Positions 33,701 to 46,653 of a DNA stretch of 64,000 bases are shown piece by piece. Source of the DNA: Stictocephala bisonia (lineage: Eukaryota > Arthropoda > Insecta > Hemiptera > Membracidae); NCBI GenBank assembly GCA_035578905.1, contig JAQJVL010000793.1, positions 1 to 64,000 on the forward strand. Reading direction: 5' to 3'. The translations under genes and the position numbers were made by a program. How positions within the stretch are numbered: the stretch's first letter is position 1; each line of letters starts with the position of its first letter. The notes below the pieces were generated by a model that had not been told where the DNA came from, did not search any database, and saw only the letters and a program-made list of their open reading frames with translations.

Positions 33701-34607
33701 CAGTAGAACCTCGCTAATTTGAAACTCAATAATTCGAAAACTTCTACAATTTGTACTTTCTATTCATTCTCTTGAGAAAACCTCTAATACTTGACAAAAA
33801 AATTATTCTGATAGTTCTAAGGGATTTACCGCACAATTTAGCCTCTGCAATTTGATTTGATGTACAGTCGGGCCTCTAGAATTCAAATTTTGTTGCTGCA
33901 ATACGAAGCCTTACCTCTAAAATTTGAAGTTAACCTTTACAATTCGAACTGAAACGTCGGAAGCCTCAGAAATTCAAAATGAGAACAAAAAACAAGTCTG
34001 TAGAAACATGAACTAGTGTGTATACTGTACACAGTTTTCTCCCGAGTTGACCCATTAGTGATTGTCGTCCACTGATCTGTGTTGTTTACAGTTTGATTCG
34101 TTACTGATGTTTCATCATTTTTCATGAAGTGTGTGAAGAGAGGGCAAGTGTGGAGATAGTATGTGTAAAGACTGGAAAGATGAACTAAAAAAAATGTTAC
34201 AAGGCTAAGAACCAAAAACTTTTCTAACGCAAACGAAACAGCCTTAATCTACAAATGTTTCCCTGACAAAACACTTACTTTAAAAATGGAAAATGTCACG
34301 ACGGTAAGAACAGTAAAGTTCATGTAACTCTTTTGCTTGCATGTAACATGACGGGTACAACAAAATTAAAACCCTTTATTGGTAAATACAAAAAACTAAG
34401 AATTACAGACTTTTTCAATGTTCATGTTGAATACAAATCTTCTTATAACAGTAAACTCAATATTTTGTATTTGCCAGAATATGTTTTTACAGTAAAGTAA
34501 TCACCTCTATAGTTCAAATTTGTTACACACTACCTCTATAATTCAAACGTCCTATAATTTGAAATAAATTGCTTTCTCTTGAACTTCGAATTAGAGAGGT
34601 TCTACTG
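33701..34607 (+). mobile_element. pogo/Tigger-type transposon relic
   Basis: 907 bp with ends CAGTAGAACCTC (33701) and GAGGTTCTACTG (ending 34607), flanked by TA on both sides (33699-33700, 34608-34609). Inner sequences near both ends share aattcgaa-type words. Remains of a DDE transposase lie inside. Confidence 0.9.
34190..34450 (+). pseudogene. Tigger/pogo DDE transposase fragment
   Basis: Two adjacent frames give FSNANETALIYKCFPDKT and CHDGKNSKVHVTLLLACNMT, then KLKPFIGKYKK. These correspond to the NADETGLF...PDKTL and KSKERLTVLL.CN..G..KLKPLVIGK regions of the Tigger DDE domain; the catalytic Asp position of the first block reads Asn. Most of the protein, including the DNA-binding part, is gone. 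Confidence 0.82.
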
Positions 34608-34659
34608 TACAAGTTAGTTGTGCTATCTATAAGAAAGCTATTACCATTGATTATATATA

Positions 34660-34890
34660 TGACAGAGCGAGATTTCAAATCACTTAATGCGCTCTGGTGG
34701 GTACACAAAATTTGTGAACGAGTGGTTATGTTCAGAACTCGGCTTGGGACAGTGCCACTGAAATTGAAGGAATGTGCTTGCTGGCAGGACAGGAGTGACA
34801 GGAGGTGCAGAAATTGTGGTGGAAACACTCCCACATGTCCTGAACCACTTTGCCTATCAAAGCCAGACATGTAGGCTTCGGCATATTCAA
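34660..34890 (+). pseudogene. LINE C-terminal Cys-rich fragment
   Basis: One frame reads NALWWVHKICERVVMFRTRL, CACWQDRSDRRCRNC, and the next frame continues VETLPHVLNHFAYQS. The order RC.. C...ETL.HVLNH is the usual tail of non-LTR reverse transcriptases. Broken by one frameshift; no RT domain beside it. Confidence 0.65.
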
Positions 34891-36879
34891 TGTATTTTTA
34901 AACATATGTCATTATTAGTTCTGTTGTCAACATTTTAACAGACTGTGGTTTGCTTTGTAGATCTACTAAACATGACCTTTACAAAGACAATTGGCTGGTA
35001 AAGATTTTTTCTGCCATGAAGGACTCCTTACTGGTAAGTTACTTTGGAAAGGTTCAACAAAGAGGAACTGATAATGTCACATTAAAAAAGGCTGAATGTA
35101 TTGATATGGTAAAACATCAGTTCAGACTTGTTAGATATTGGATGCACAGGGGTATTTTAAATTGCTCCAAACATTTTAAAAATTATTCTACTTGTTGATA
35201 ATACGCTCATAAAAATCTGTTCAGGTGGTAAATATTTTCCGCTTCAAAATTATTTGTATGCAACAGGTAAGTTAGGTTAAATTATATATATTTCCTTTTT
35301 GTATGATCCTAAAAGGTATGGTCCAGATGGTCATATATCTGGAATTGGTTGGTACTTGCTGGTTATGGAATGAAATATGATTTAATTTTATCTAAACAAA
35401 GAAAGTACAAGAAATGCTACAAAATCACCATAATGATTGCATTTTCATATTATTAAATGTAAATTAACTTTCTTTAATCTTAAAATTTATCAAATGCTTA
35501 CTCAGAATATTGTAAATGTTCAGTCTGATAAATAATGTTAAAAAATAGTAGGTTAAAAATCAAAACGTAAAATTATAAAAATAAAATAGTGACATTATAA
35601 TCGAATATGTTGTTAAATTGAAAATGATTGAAGTTAATGTATAATAAATTGTCTTATTGTTTAGTCAGTTTTGTTAGAAGAATAGTAAAATCACACTAAC
35701 ACAAATTTACCTCCTTCCTTCTGCTATACAATTTGGTTACAATCAAGCTTAAAAATACTAGCTTGCATATTGTTAAGAATAAATGTGTCGCTATTTTTAG
35801 TAAATATCTTACAAGTGAATTCATAAACCAAGATTTAGTTAGATATTCTTCTATAAAACTTATTTCAACTTATGTTAAATACGTCTTGTTATTTCTGAAA
35901 TTTTATTTATTTGTTTCATTCTTAATGCAATTAAGTAATTTATTGAGAAACTTAACTCCATTACATGAGTTTTCTTTGTTAAAAACGCTAAGTGATGTTG
36001 TTCCAATTTTCTATACTTTATATGTGTTGTATCATGAGGCTTTGTATTATCGGATTTAGTGAAAAGATGTCACACATTCAAAATGCGTTTAATGTTATGA
36101 AATATAGTGAGAATCTTATCTAGGTTAATCTTTTTAAATAAGCCATGCATGCAAATGACTTCCTAGTTGATATGTGACTACACATATGTAAAGTAGATTA
36201 TTCCCAAAGTGGAAATACTGCTTAGATAGGACAGTTTTTAGAGTTTATGCTTGAGTAAACTTTCTCAATCACCTCACTGACATGCAAATCCCAGTTGAGT
36301 GCTCATAATTAACACTTGGAACATAGTATGGGGTTTCTCTTATATCTGAGTCTCATCTAAATAAAACAGCAATCCATAATTTTTTACTACTTTGCACTGT
36401 ATGGAAGTTTTTGTGGTATTGAAGTTTAGAAAATTTTGTTTGTATCTATAGGTCTATAAAGTACATCTTTTCAACACTGCTCTGTATTTAATAGTAACAT
36501 ACGTTAAGTTCCTACACAATAATGTATCATGTAGTTTATTATGTTTTGCACGGCACATGCAGTTACAGTTCATTTCTTGATGAAAATCTACATACTTTGT
36601 AGAACACGGTCATATTTGCCTTTTTTTCGTGTCTGACCACCAATTTAGGGGGACATACAACATGTTTTACTCTAATACTAAAATAGAAACAAAATCCAAC
36701 TCCAAAATAACATAAGTATAATTCAAGGGACATCACACATAAATTGCAGAATATATAGATCAATAAATAACTAAATAATTACCAATACAAAAAATAACCA
36801 CATATTTAATTAGTTGTAAAGTTTTATTTGTTTCTTCTTGAAATCTTCATCTGATATTTATTTATTTTTATTTATTCAT
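34891..36879. other. AT-rich, probably non-coding
   Basis: Open frames at 34950-35198 (82 codons) and 35733-36059 (108 codons, hydrophobic in the middle) have no recognisable family, no splice or promoter support and match local AT content. I treat them as chance frames. Confidence 0.35.
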
Positions 36880-37136
36880 AAGACGCCGATCGTCAAGATA
36901 TGGGCGAATATGGATTTCGATTGAGTGTGATGAGTGTAGATGAGCGAATGTAGTCATTGTTACAAACTAAGGCCGACTATTCCTTAGAAAGTGTCATTAA
37001 TTAATAGCCCAATGACAAATGAACAGCCGGTGGTTATCAGCTGATCCTTCTCAAAATGTATTAACTCTGATTGGGATCGAACTGACAACCTTTAGCACAT
37101 GAAGCTGGGATTGAACCAACTACGCTACCGACCAGT
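36880..37136 (-). mobile_element. tRNA-derived SINE, second head type, with shared tail
   Basis: On the minus strand the head has box A TAGCGTAGTTGG and box B-like AGTTCGATCCC, then a body with attgggctattaattaatga and cttagtttgtaacaatgact, ending cgatcggcgtcttatgaat. The last about 150 bp match the tail of the element at 49137-49565, while the heads differ. Confidence 0.78.
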
Positions 37137-38459
37137 TGTTTACATATTTACAATACTACCGATATTGTAAATATGTCGAAGCGGACAGATAGGCTATTCC
37201 CTACACAATGTATTCTCGAATCAGCATACTTTTAAATGAGCACTAAATAGGGCAGAATCATTCAAAGGGTGTTTGGATTTGGCTATCTGAAGACAGCTGA
37301 AGTCAATCCTGCCCAGTAACTACGTGAGTTCAGTGATGTGGTTTTTGTGTTCTGGGTTTTATTTAATTTTGGGTTTCAGTGATGCCATTCTATTCATTGC
37401 CACTTTTTTCAGCAGTTTGTATGAAAAGCAGGTTTCGTCTCCCCTTACTATATTATCCAGATATGTTTTATCAGCTTTATCATGGTGAATAAAAATATTG
37501 TGCTAGTCCTATCAGTTTTGCCTTTTGGACATCTTCCAAGACCTTAAGACAACAAGCACACTATTTCATGCAAGAGTGATTTCAAAATTTGCGAAAAGAA
37601 TCATGTAAGACACTGAAAGTAAACTACCAATTTTCCTGAATCTTATTTTCAACTTCAAATATAACAAAGAATAGTCATTCACTTTGTTCCTCATTGTGCA
37701 CGTTGGTTCTTCCTTAGTAAAACATTATGCACCTTTTTCGCGCTGACAATTTGTTAATTGTAATGACTCCATATTCTTACTTTATTTGCCAGTAACTTTT
37801 AATAGGCTAAATATTATAAGCATTCAGCGTGGTAATTATTATTAAAAGTTATTGGCAAATAGATTTATATAGTAAAATCAATGCTTCTACTGGGTTTTCC
37901 AAGTATATAAGACTATTTCTGCAGTAATATATAATGGCTCATTTATTTTGGGGATAAACAGTTTTTTTATATTCAGGTTAAATAAAGAACAGATTTGGTT
38001 TCTCGTAGACACCGGCGAGCAAACGCCTAACTCCCCCCCCCCTACACTCATAAGCGGTGAATAGGCCTGAGTGACGGTGAAAGTGGATCAAGGAAGCTGA
38101 CCTAGTTTCCTTATCAACCAAGAGGGTAGGGGAGAGTAATAAATATTGGTCCTCGACTGAGACTGCGAGCTGAAAGGACTTACACCGGTGTTACGAACAG
38201 ATTCATACTGCTTATGCGGTAAAGACTAGCTCGACTACCATAAAGAGGCTAAAAATTGGATTTGAAATCCCTTAAACCCCCTCGTAAAAAGTAATCTTTC
38301 GTTTGAAGTGCCGAAGCTAGGCAAAAGAATATTATTTTCTCATTATACATTTTTTGTTTCTTTTAATTTTTAGGTCAGTTTGATTTATTAGTGTAGTTAT
38401 AATCTCAGGCTAGAATAACCAAGTTATTTTAGTTTAGCATCTGTGATTAAATAAAACTT
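37137..38459. other. Non-coding with a hairpin and a C run
   Basis: 37786-37862: atttgccagtaacttttaat and attaaaagttattggcaaat face each other (about 20-bp stem, 37-base loop), MITE-like. 38033-38042 is a run of 10 C followed by a GC-richer patch to about 38300 of unknown origin. Confidence 0.5.
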
Positions 38460-38640
38460 ACATAAACAGCTCTGCTCTGCGTTATAGTACTGTGGGCTTA
38501 AACCGTTCCATTTTCAACTCACGTAAAATAAATAGCCCCACTCTTTATAGCACTGTGGGCTTAAACTATTCAATCAGATACTCCGCGTAACTTAATTAGC
38601 TCTGCTCTGCGTTATAATACTGAGGGCACTTTGCGTTTCA
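38460..38640. repeat. 65-bp tandem repeat, about 2.6 units
   Basis: Units at 38468, 38533 and 38598 begin agctctgctctgcgttata or agccccactctttata and continue gtactgtgggcttaaac. Moderately diverged. Confidence 0.8.
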
Positions 38641-39091
38641 ACACGGATATAGTGAGGCAACAGGGCGAAACAACTCAGTTCAGAAAAAGATTTTAGGTAG
38701 CTTAGGGTTGGACGATGTTGAGAGGCCTGTGTGGGTGAATTGTTCACCTACGTATTTACTGAGTTCAATTCGTTCGAAGTGAATCTGTTGGGCGTATACT
38801 CCATTACCGAATCCTGGTATTACCTCCCTGAGGTATACAGGAAATAAAATCAAAAGGCGTTTAGTTAAGGGAAAAATAAACAGCATTAGTACATAAAATA
38901 ACCAACCTTGACAAAACGATTTCACAAGTAGACCCACTGTAATCATGTTATAGACAAACTTAGTGTCAAACATATCTCAAATAGCAGATGGCGTCTGATT
39001 TCAAATTGCTGAGTTTTAAAAATGACCATCGAAGCGAACTGTTGTATATACCATACTCACAGGGGGTACCTTTCTAAATAAGGTACATTAT

Positions 39092-39370
39092 TTCTCTTTA
39101 ATGTAATGTGTGGGCCCAGCCGATATACCTCATTACGAAAGGTACTACCAATGGGTATAACGTGGTATATTTGAATGTTTGCTTCAATAGTTTTTTTTAG
39201 AACTTAAAGCACTTCGAAATCAGATGCTAGCTGCTGTTAGGCAAGGTTGACTGCAAATTTCTCTATATTGTAATGCATAGGCCCAGCCAACATACTACAT
39301 CAAGACAGGGACTATACGTGGTATTACATGAAATATTCAAGTTTCCTTAAACAGTTTTTTTTTCAATATA
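39092..39370. repeat. 168-bp diverged tandem duplication
   Basis: 39092-39199 (tctctttaatgtaatgtgtg ggcccagcc...) and 39260-39370 (tctctatattgtaatgcata ggcccagcc...) share blocks in order, including atacctcatta / atactacatca and tataacgtggtat / tatacgtggtatt, each ending in a T run. Confidence 0.75.
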
Positions 39371-42300
39371 CAGTACTGAAATCTCAAGCCAGTCACTATT
39401 TCAGGGAAGTCAGAGAACAAATATCCTAAAAACGTATTACAGGCTAAAAGTCAATCTTAAGTACTATTATATTAAATGTGAATCTCATGAGTATTACATG
39501 GTGTATTATAGCATAATTTCAAAAGATTTAAAAGCTTTTATTAGACCTAGAAAAATTAAGGCACAAGCCTGATAACACAAAAAGAAAAGTAAGATCATCT
39601 TTGTTTACCCCACACCTGACAAAATTTAATGTAATCTTCTGCCGAATGGGTAAAATATGTTTAGATAGTTTACTTTCATAACGTGGAAAAACATTTTTGT
39701 TTTTTAAAACTTAAATTACATTAATTTTTAATAATTTTCTTACAGATTCCCATAATTCCCACAAATATTAGCCTTTTCTCCTTCAAATTTTAGCTTTTTC
39801 CTTTTGCTGAATAGAAATACTGGCACGTTTCATACCGATTAAAGATTCATATTTTGTGATTTAGTTAAACATTGCTTGTATTATCATTCTGCAATTTTTC
39901 ATTAAAAAGTATTTTGTGTTTATCGAGATACTGGCAAAGACTATATCATTGGCAAAGACTAAAGTGGTTCTAAAATTTATGTTTAGTATATCACGTAAGA
40001 AAAATCATCTAAAAATTAAAAATTCAAATTTAATATATTTAACTGAGCTGAACACAAGCATATGATTAATTATGTGATTATTCATTTTGCTCACTTAACC
40101 AAACGTAACCTCTGACCTATTCTAATTCTATCTTACATACTACACCAAATATCATTTTGTAGTTGGGTTTAAAATTGGAACATCTGCCTTCCCGAACGTA
40201 CAGCTGGCCTTTCCTTCAACAAAATCTTATTGTCATTAATCTTTGATTATATTATCAGGATATAGTTATGGCCACTACATGTGATTCACAGCATAGGGTA
40301 GTTTTGTATTATCATGAGAAAAAAAATAATGGTAAGCAAAAAAAGGCTAGCTTTCAAATCTGGCGTAAAAAATCAGATAAAAATGTTTTTAACACATTCA
40401 CTGTGTGGCACATGCCAAATGGCATTTTTGCACACCACGTGACTTGCGACAAACGCCAAATGGTGATTCACATAGTTGGTGAGGTGCAGTTATATTATTT
40501 CAATTCCTGCCAATACCAATCAGATGATAGATGTAACAACCTTTAGTGCTACTAGTAGGATAAGTTATTTTATTGCCTGACAGTGTTCGTTCTCAGTTTG
40601 TTTTTATAGTAGTTTATGAAAATAAATCTTTAAAATAAGCATAATCACAGTAATTTAATGATAAATGATAGCATGAAATTGACAGATTTTACGATTAGGC
40701 ATCTGAATGAAAGGCTAAAGTAGTAGTGTTAATAATTCTTCTTCTTCTGACAGTTATGAAAGCAGTGTAGCTGATGAACATTGTGTGCAGCATGACCATT
40801 GTAAGGCAGGGTGACGTGACCAGTACGTGCGGAACCTCCTTTTCCACTTTATGCACTATCTATCTGTTCGAACACTAAATGATTTATATTTTAAATAAGT
40901 GACAACATGCTGAAAACAAAAATTAAAGGGTTTTACTGTATTATGAAGGTAGAAAAAACTTGTTTACAGCGTTATCGAACAAAAAGAAAAAACACGATAT
41001 GCAGGTTCCTCATAGCTCTACAGCTTCAAATATTTGTTGATGTCTTATGTGGCAAACGCCAAACATTGTTATTGTTTTAACAATTTTTAAAAAACCTCAC
41101 AAGATGTTAGCAAGATGAATAAAATAAGATTAGAACAACCTGTAGGCCCTAGACATTTAATATAAATATTATTGTACATTTTAAGAAACCATATCTCAAT
41201 ACACGCCATAGACTAGGCCTAAACAGCATAAAATATTTCAGCAATGAACGTGTTAAACAGAAAAATAACACTGAGCAATTAAAATAGGCCTATATAAAAG
41301 AAATCAGATCAGCTAGAAAGTTGGTTTTTATAGTTTCCTGAAATAAAAACAAGGCATAACTTCGCTCCCCCAAAATATATTATAGCCTACCCGATTTTTA
41401 GTCACTAATGATAAGTTTCAAGATTGATGTTTATTTGAAGTGCATACATACCAATTCTAAACTTAACCAGAACTAAAAGGGGGTAAAGGAGATCTCCTCA
41501 AAAAAATCTGGTGAGTTGTTACAATTTTCTGCAGCAAATGTATCGAGATAAGATCAGACCAACCATAGGACTTGTGAAATACTATTAGATGCAAGTAACT
41601 TAGAGGTTAAAGACACAAGTAGAAGGCTGATTTTTGGATTTTTTCATTATTAAAACAGGAGTATAAAAATAAGCTTCACAAGAATCCATGCAACTTGGGA
41701 AGCAATTACCCAATGTACCCCCCAAGAATACTTAGGACTAGCAAAAATAAACTGATTAAAACTTACATTGATTAACATTACTTCCCGTCTGTCCCATTTC
41801 TTATAACATCCTAATATTATTATTTAAAATTCAAACTAAAAAGTTGTCAAAATTAAATAAAAACACTTAAAAATAGTATGAAAAATTCAATGTTTTTAAA
41901 TGTCAGTCACTCTCCACAGACTTAATACATGACGATCAGTGCAGAACAAATCACTTATCAGTCAAATTTAATTAAATATATGTACAGTAAGATAACATTT
42001 GTAAATCGATAAAAAATAATAAAACGTTAGAAATAATTAAAATATAAAATTGGTATAATAATCATTTGTAAAATCGTTAAAATCCCGTCTCAAACGCATG
42101 TCGGGTCCGGCATATTGATGTAATGTAATCAACAATCAGCTGTAGCGACTGTAGCTAGACTATAGAATGCTGATTGGTAGTTTTTTCTAAATTTTCTTTA
42201 CAATAACTGTGAATAAAAACTGCAACAATAATGTGATGTAAAACTAATGGAAATTAAAAATATGAAGTGATTTATTGCAACAGTCTAATGTATTGCAACA

Positions 42301-44283
42301 ATTTTACCATACATTTTTATGAGTAATTATATGAATAAAGTTGTTTAGATTATAAGTGGGGCCTAGTTATAAAATAGTGTACTTTTAAGCGGCATAAATG
42401 TCTTTTAATGGCCACAGACTAAATTACTAAAACATTTGGGTGGGTTTTATAACCGTATACCTGTTATTGACGTTTCCAATGCAATAATATTTGTTAAAAT
42501 TAAGGTCCATTAAAAGGCTTTTGACTTGTAAAATCCCACGTTCCTTCGATAACAAATAGCATTGTCAAATTGTTGCAAAATTGCTGTTTGATCCTAGTTC
42601 TAATCTTCCTCTAAAAAATGTTTGATGGTCTTGTGGATTGTCCACAGCGTCTCCACTTGATTGGCTTCCATATCTCTCTAGGAACACATCTCATCCAAGT
42701 GTTTGGCAAGCAACGTAGGTGTACGGCATACGCCTTCGAGATCACTATTCCTCGACTCGTGCGATTTTGTAATTCCTATCACTGTTAAGTTCAGATATGC
42801 ACTAAAATGAAGAAAAACTGATTATTACTCACAAAACCGAAAAGTTTTTCTTTCAATTTTTAAAAAAGTTTTACAACGAAATTACAAATAAAGAAGTTTT
42901 GATTCGATTTGACTTCAAAGGGGGAAAGAGCCTAAGGCCTAATCTTGCATTCCTTACACTCTGCTTCTGTTGTAGACCACTGTAAATGTCATTGTAGAAA
43001 ACAAAAAAGATGTGTATTTTGATGACATTTTATATCATTAATTTTTCACATTATTAGGTACTTTCCGAACGGATGTGCTAGGTCTGTCGAAAGTTCAGGA
43101 ACAGTAAGGTAGGCCTAGTTGAAGGAAAGTTCTCTTCAAGGTGAATGTTGAGAAATCAATAACTCCAATAATCACAACTGCATGTATTTGGGCGGTTGGG
43201 AGGACCATCACCATTGTATGAGTTTGTTTCCTTAACCACAACTTTTCCTGGTTTTGCCTTACTATAAACAAATTTATTTTTTTTAGCATGGCATGCTTAG
43301 TAATTTATATTTTTTACCAGTTTATTCAATTTTGTTTAGTGTATACATTAATCTAGTCTAGTGTTATTACATAACTTATGATGTGGACTACTATTTGTTC
43401 TTTTCGTTGTCCATTCTTTCCACTGTTGAAGTAGGAAGGCATCCTGGAATGTGACACAAAGGATGCCACTCAACATAATACTTGATAATGGCATCCTGTA
43501 TATTATGTTGAATTTGGTAGGTGGAATGATGAAGTAATACGAGTTTTATACTGGTGATTGGTGAATAAAGATAGTTCTTTTTAGATGATGGTGACGGTAA
43601 AAGGGATCAAATAGAAGAATGAAATACATTGAATGAAATACATCAAAGCATAAGGGTGTTTTGATAATTTTAATAGATATTTGAAGGGTATCCTGACAAT
43701 ATTAAAATATAATAGTAATTCAGAGTTCGTAAAAATAACCTAAATGACCAAATCGTTTACTAGTTATAGTGCCTACAATATTAAAGTGTTTGGATATCAT
43801 GTGGAAAGTTCCAAATGCTTTATGTGTATAATGAAAAACTTGATCAGCTGAATTGTCAGTTAACGCCGGTTCATCTGATGGCGTGTTATGTTATTAGTTA
43901 CACTGTTACACGTACAGAATGACAGCATAGCTGTCTGCTATCATCCAAACATTCGAACCTAAGGGAACAAATCTTGTTCTTTGGAAGATCACACCAGAAT
44001 TAGGCCAAACAGAACAAAATTCGGCGAGTCATGTTGTGCTGTTAATTGTTACTTATCATGATGAAGTTGGACTGTTTTATATTTTAAATTGCAATTACAA
44101 CATAGGTTTAGTATTTTGTGTTTTTTGTTGTTTTGAAAATATCTTCTTTTAGGTCTACAAAGAAAACTACAAAATGAAATAACAATTTATTATTTCTTAA
44201 ATATATATTTGGGTAGTACTAATTTGTTGAATCTTACTAAAATATCAGTTGTAACCTAGCAGATATAATAGATTCAGTTCACC
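39371..44283. other. AT-rich sequence upstream of MOGS; no gene recognised
   Basis: A 92-codon frame at 40268-40546 starts in an acceptable context but shows no domain, and its GC content equals the flanks. The MOGS promoter and any non-coding first exon should lie in the last few hundred bases, but no TATA, initiator or CpG pattern stands out. Confidence 0.35.
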
Positions 44284-44487
44284 ATGGGTCGGCAACGTCA
44301 AGTGCAGAGAACAGAGAAACCTCCAAAATTATCCAAAGATAGAACATCACAAAGTGAACCAACAGGAAAAAGGTTTATGTTTTCAACAACAAATATTATA
44401 GTAGTATCTATTGTTGCTGTAGCTGTCTACATTGCTAGTAAGGGATATTTAGAGACAAGAGTTAACACACCATTTGATGAACATAAG
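44284..44487 (+). CDS. MOGS: MOGS coding exon 1: cytoplasmic tail and signal anchor
   Basis: Encodes residues 1-68. The ATG sits in a good context (caccATGG). The first 30 residues are rich in Lys, Arg, Gln and Ser, followed by a hydrophobic anchor ([18 protein letters not shown]) and a short luminal stem ending FDEHK. The exon stops in phase 0 at the donor AAG|gtatgc. A short basic cytoplasmic tail plus a single uncleaved anchor is the usual topology of the enzyme. Confidence 0.9.
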
Positions 44488-46618
44488 GTATGCCAATATT
44501 TTTTTCTATTTGTTCAAGTAATAGTGTCTCCAATCAATTTATAATATTATATATTCTTTCATAAAATATCAAAAGCATTCTAGTATGTTTTCAACTAGAC
44601 CTAACAAATCAATTACTATTAGGCCTATTATGTGTCGGGGTATTTATGCAGTTTCTTTCACACCAATGTTTCTAGACACTTTGCAATTCATTGCTTTTCT
44701 TTTTTTTATCACCAGTGGATAGAATCAAGCATGTGATTTCTTGGAAAAACTAATTTTCAGTGGAAAACAAGTTTTGTACAGCAAAATAATTAAAAAATCT
44801 GAATGATTTAAAATGTTATATTTATTGTATATCTCGTTATTTTGTGTGACTTTTCTTCATTTTGTTTAATTTTATGTTATTTGTTAGGTAACATTTTTGT
44901 AACAATTTTGGTCTATGACAATTATTTCTGGAGATATCATGGAAAAACTGCTCTTGTGGTAAATCACCTTCACTTGCCACAATGATTCCTATGATTTTTA
45001 CACAAATTACGTATGTTTGTTGAGTATATAGACAATTATTAGTAAAAGTTAGGTTGTGTTTGGTTTTTGGTTTGGTAAGTAAATACAGTTCAACCTCGGT
45101 TATTCGGTCTAATGTGGCGAAGATCAAGCCGGAAAAACATAAGTCATAAATAACTTGGTACTATTGGAAAAACGCGTTTAGTAACTGATAACAGACAGCA
45201 CACGTAAGCAGAGTGCCTACAATTGCATATGACGCAATGCGGTCTGCAGCATTTGTAATGAAACGAACTATGTTTATTACAATCCCCAACTTTGACGCTG
45301 CTTGTGGCTGTGTATGTAAAATGAATTGTCCCACTTCCCCCATTTGCGAAATGGACTCTTCGAGCCAGCTACACTGAACAAAAGTAAACAACATTGCCAG
45401 CTTGGATCTTCAGGCGCATTATTAAATTATTACGCAGTAACAAGCATTGTTGTGTATAATCAATGGTAACAAGCAACTGTTTGTCGAGAGAGGGTGACTA
45501 GTCAATACAGTGCCTTCAATTTGCTAAATGCAAAACAGAAACATTCGTGTACGATATTTGCGTTTCAAAACTAAAAGGCGCTTACAATAAACTGTAATTT
45601 TATCTTGTAAATAATTGTTATTGTTATCTTCTTTCCAGACCGGATGACACGGACTGCCGAATAGTCGAGGTTGTACTGTAGTGTATTTTTTGGGGCAGAA
45701 CAAAAATAATGTTATTTCTAAATCTATTTTACATTTATGTTCAGAATAAAAAATATTTTAAAATATTCATTTTTAAACAGTTTTTTCACTGTTAGTAAAA
45801 ACGAGTTTTCAGGAGTTTTTTTACGATTTGGAAGGCCAGTCTTTAAACCTGGTAACGGCCCCTAAGCCAAAAAGGCTTATTGTGCACCCTCTTTTACAGG
45901 ACTTCAAACCTCATCCAATCCATGGTCCTTAGAGAAATTAGAGTTTGCCTTGATGAGGTTTTCCTTTGCTAAACCTTGGCCACGTTCTAAATCGCCGCCC
46001 AAGGTGAGAGCCCGCTTCCTAGCTATGGCCGGACAGTGAAAGAGGATGTGCCATCCAGACTCCTCCTTCTTCCCACATTTACTACACAAGAGAATGGGAG
46101 ATGGGAACCCCATCTTGTTCATGTGTGCCTGAAACGTCCAGTTATTAAACCAACCACCCTTCGGAGTTCTGATCTTCTAAGAGAAAGAGCTGCAGCCGTG
46201 TTGGATATCCATTTTTAAACAGTTTTTTTTTTCACTGTTGGTAAAAACGAGTGTTCAGGAGTTGAAATTAACCTCCTCAATGTGCATATACTCATACTTT
46301 CACCACTTTCTCAACAAGCAATCATAGTTTCAGAAGTGTTTAGAAAGTACAAAATTACCTATGTCATCAGAAAATATACAAGTTCAATGGGTATATTTTA
46401 TTAGTTATCCTTTGTTCGTATCATTTGTTCAATCATTTGCTGCCATAGCTGGGAGATAGCTACTAGGTTTGTTGCTCGTTTAGAACCACCCAGCGAGTAC
46501 GCACAGCTTTAAAGATTTGTTGTAGACACAATGAAGATCCCCCCATGTTGGATTTAGCTTTATGACTTGAGATCACTTTATATTTTTATTAATATCATAT
46601 AACTTTTGGACTCTTTTC

Positions 46619-46653
<35 letters not shown>

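Noticed and set aside
35733..36059. 108-codon hydrophobic frame, considered as a membrane protein exon
   Set aside because: AT-rich DNA easily encodes Leu, Phe, Ile and Tyr runs; no family recognised and no splice signals fit.
40268..40546. 92-codon frame upstream of MOGS
   Set aside because: No recognisable domain or regulatory context; retained only as a note in the upstream region.
45161..45394. 77-codon minus frame inside the pogo-like MITE as transposase
   Set aside because: No match to helix-turn-helix or DDE motifs of pogo/Tigger proteins.
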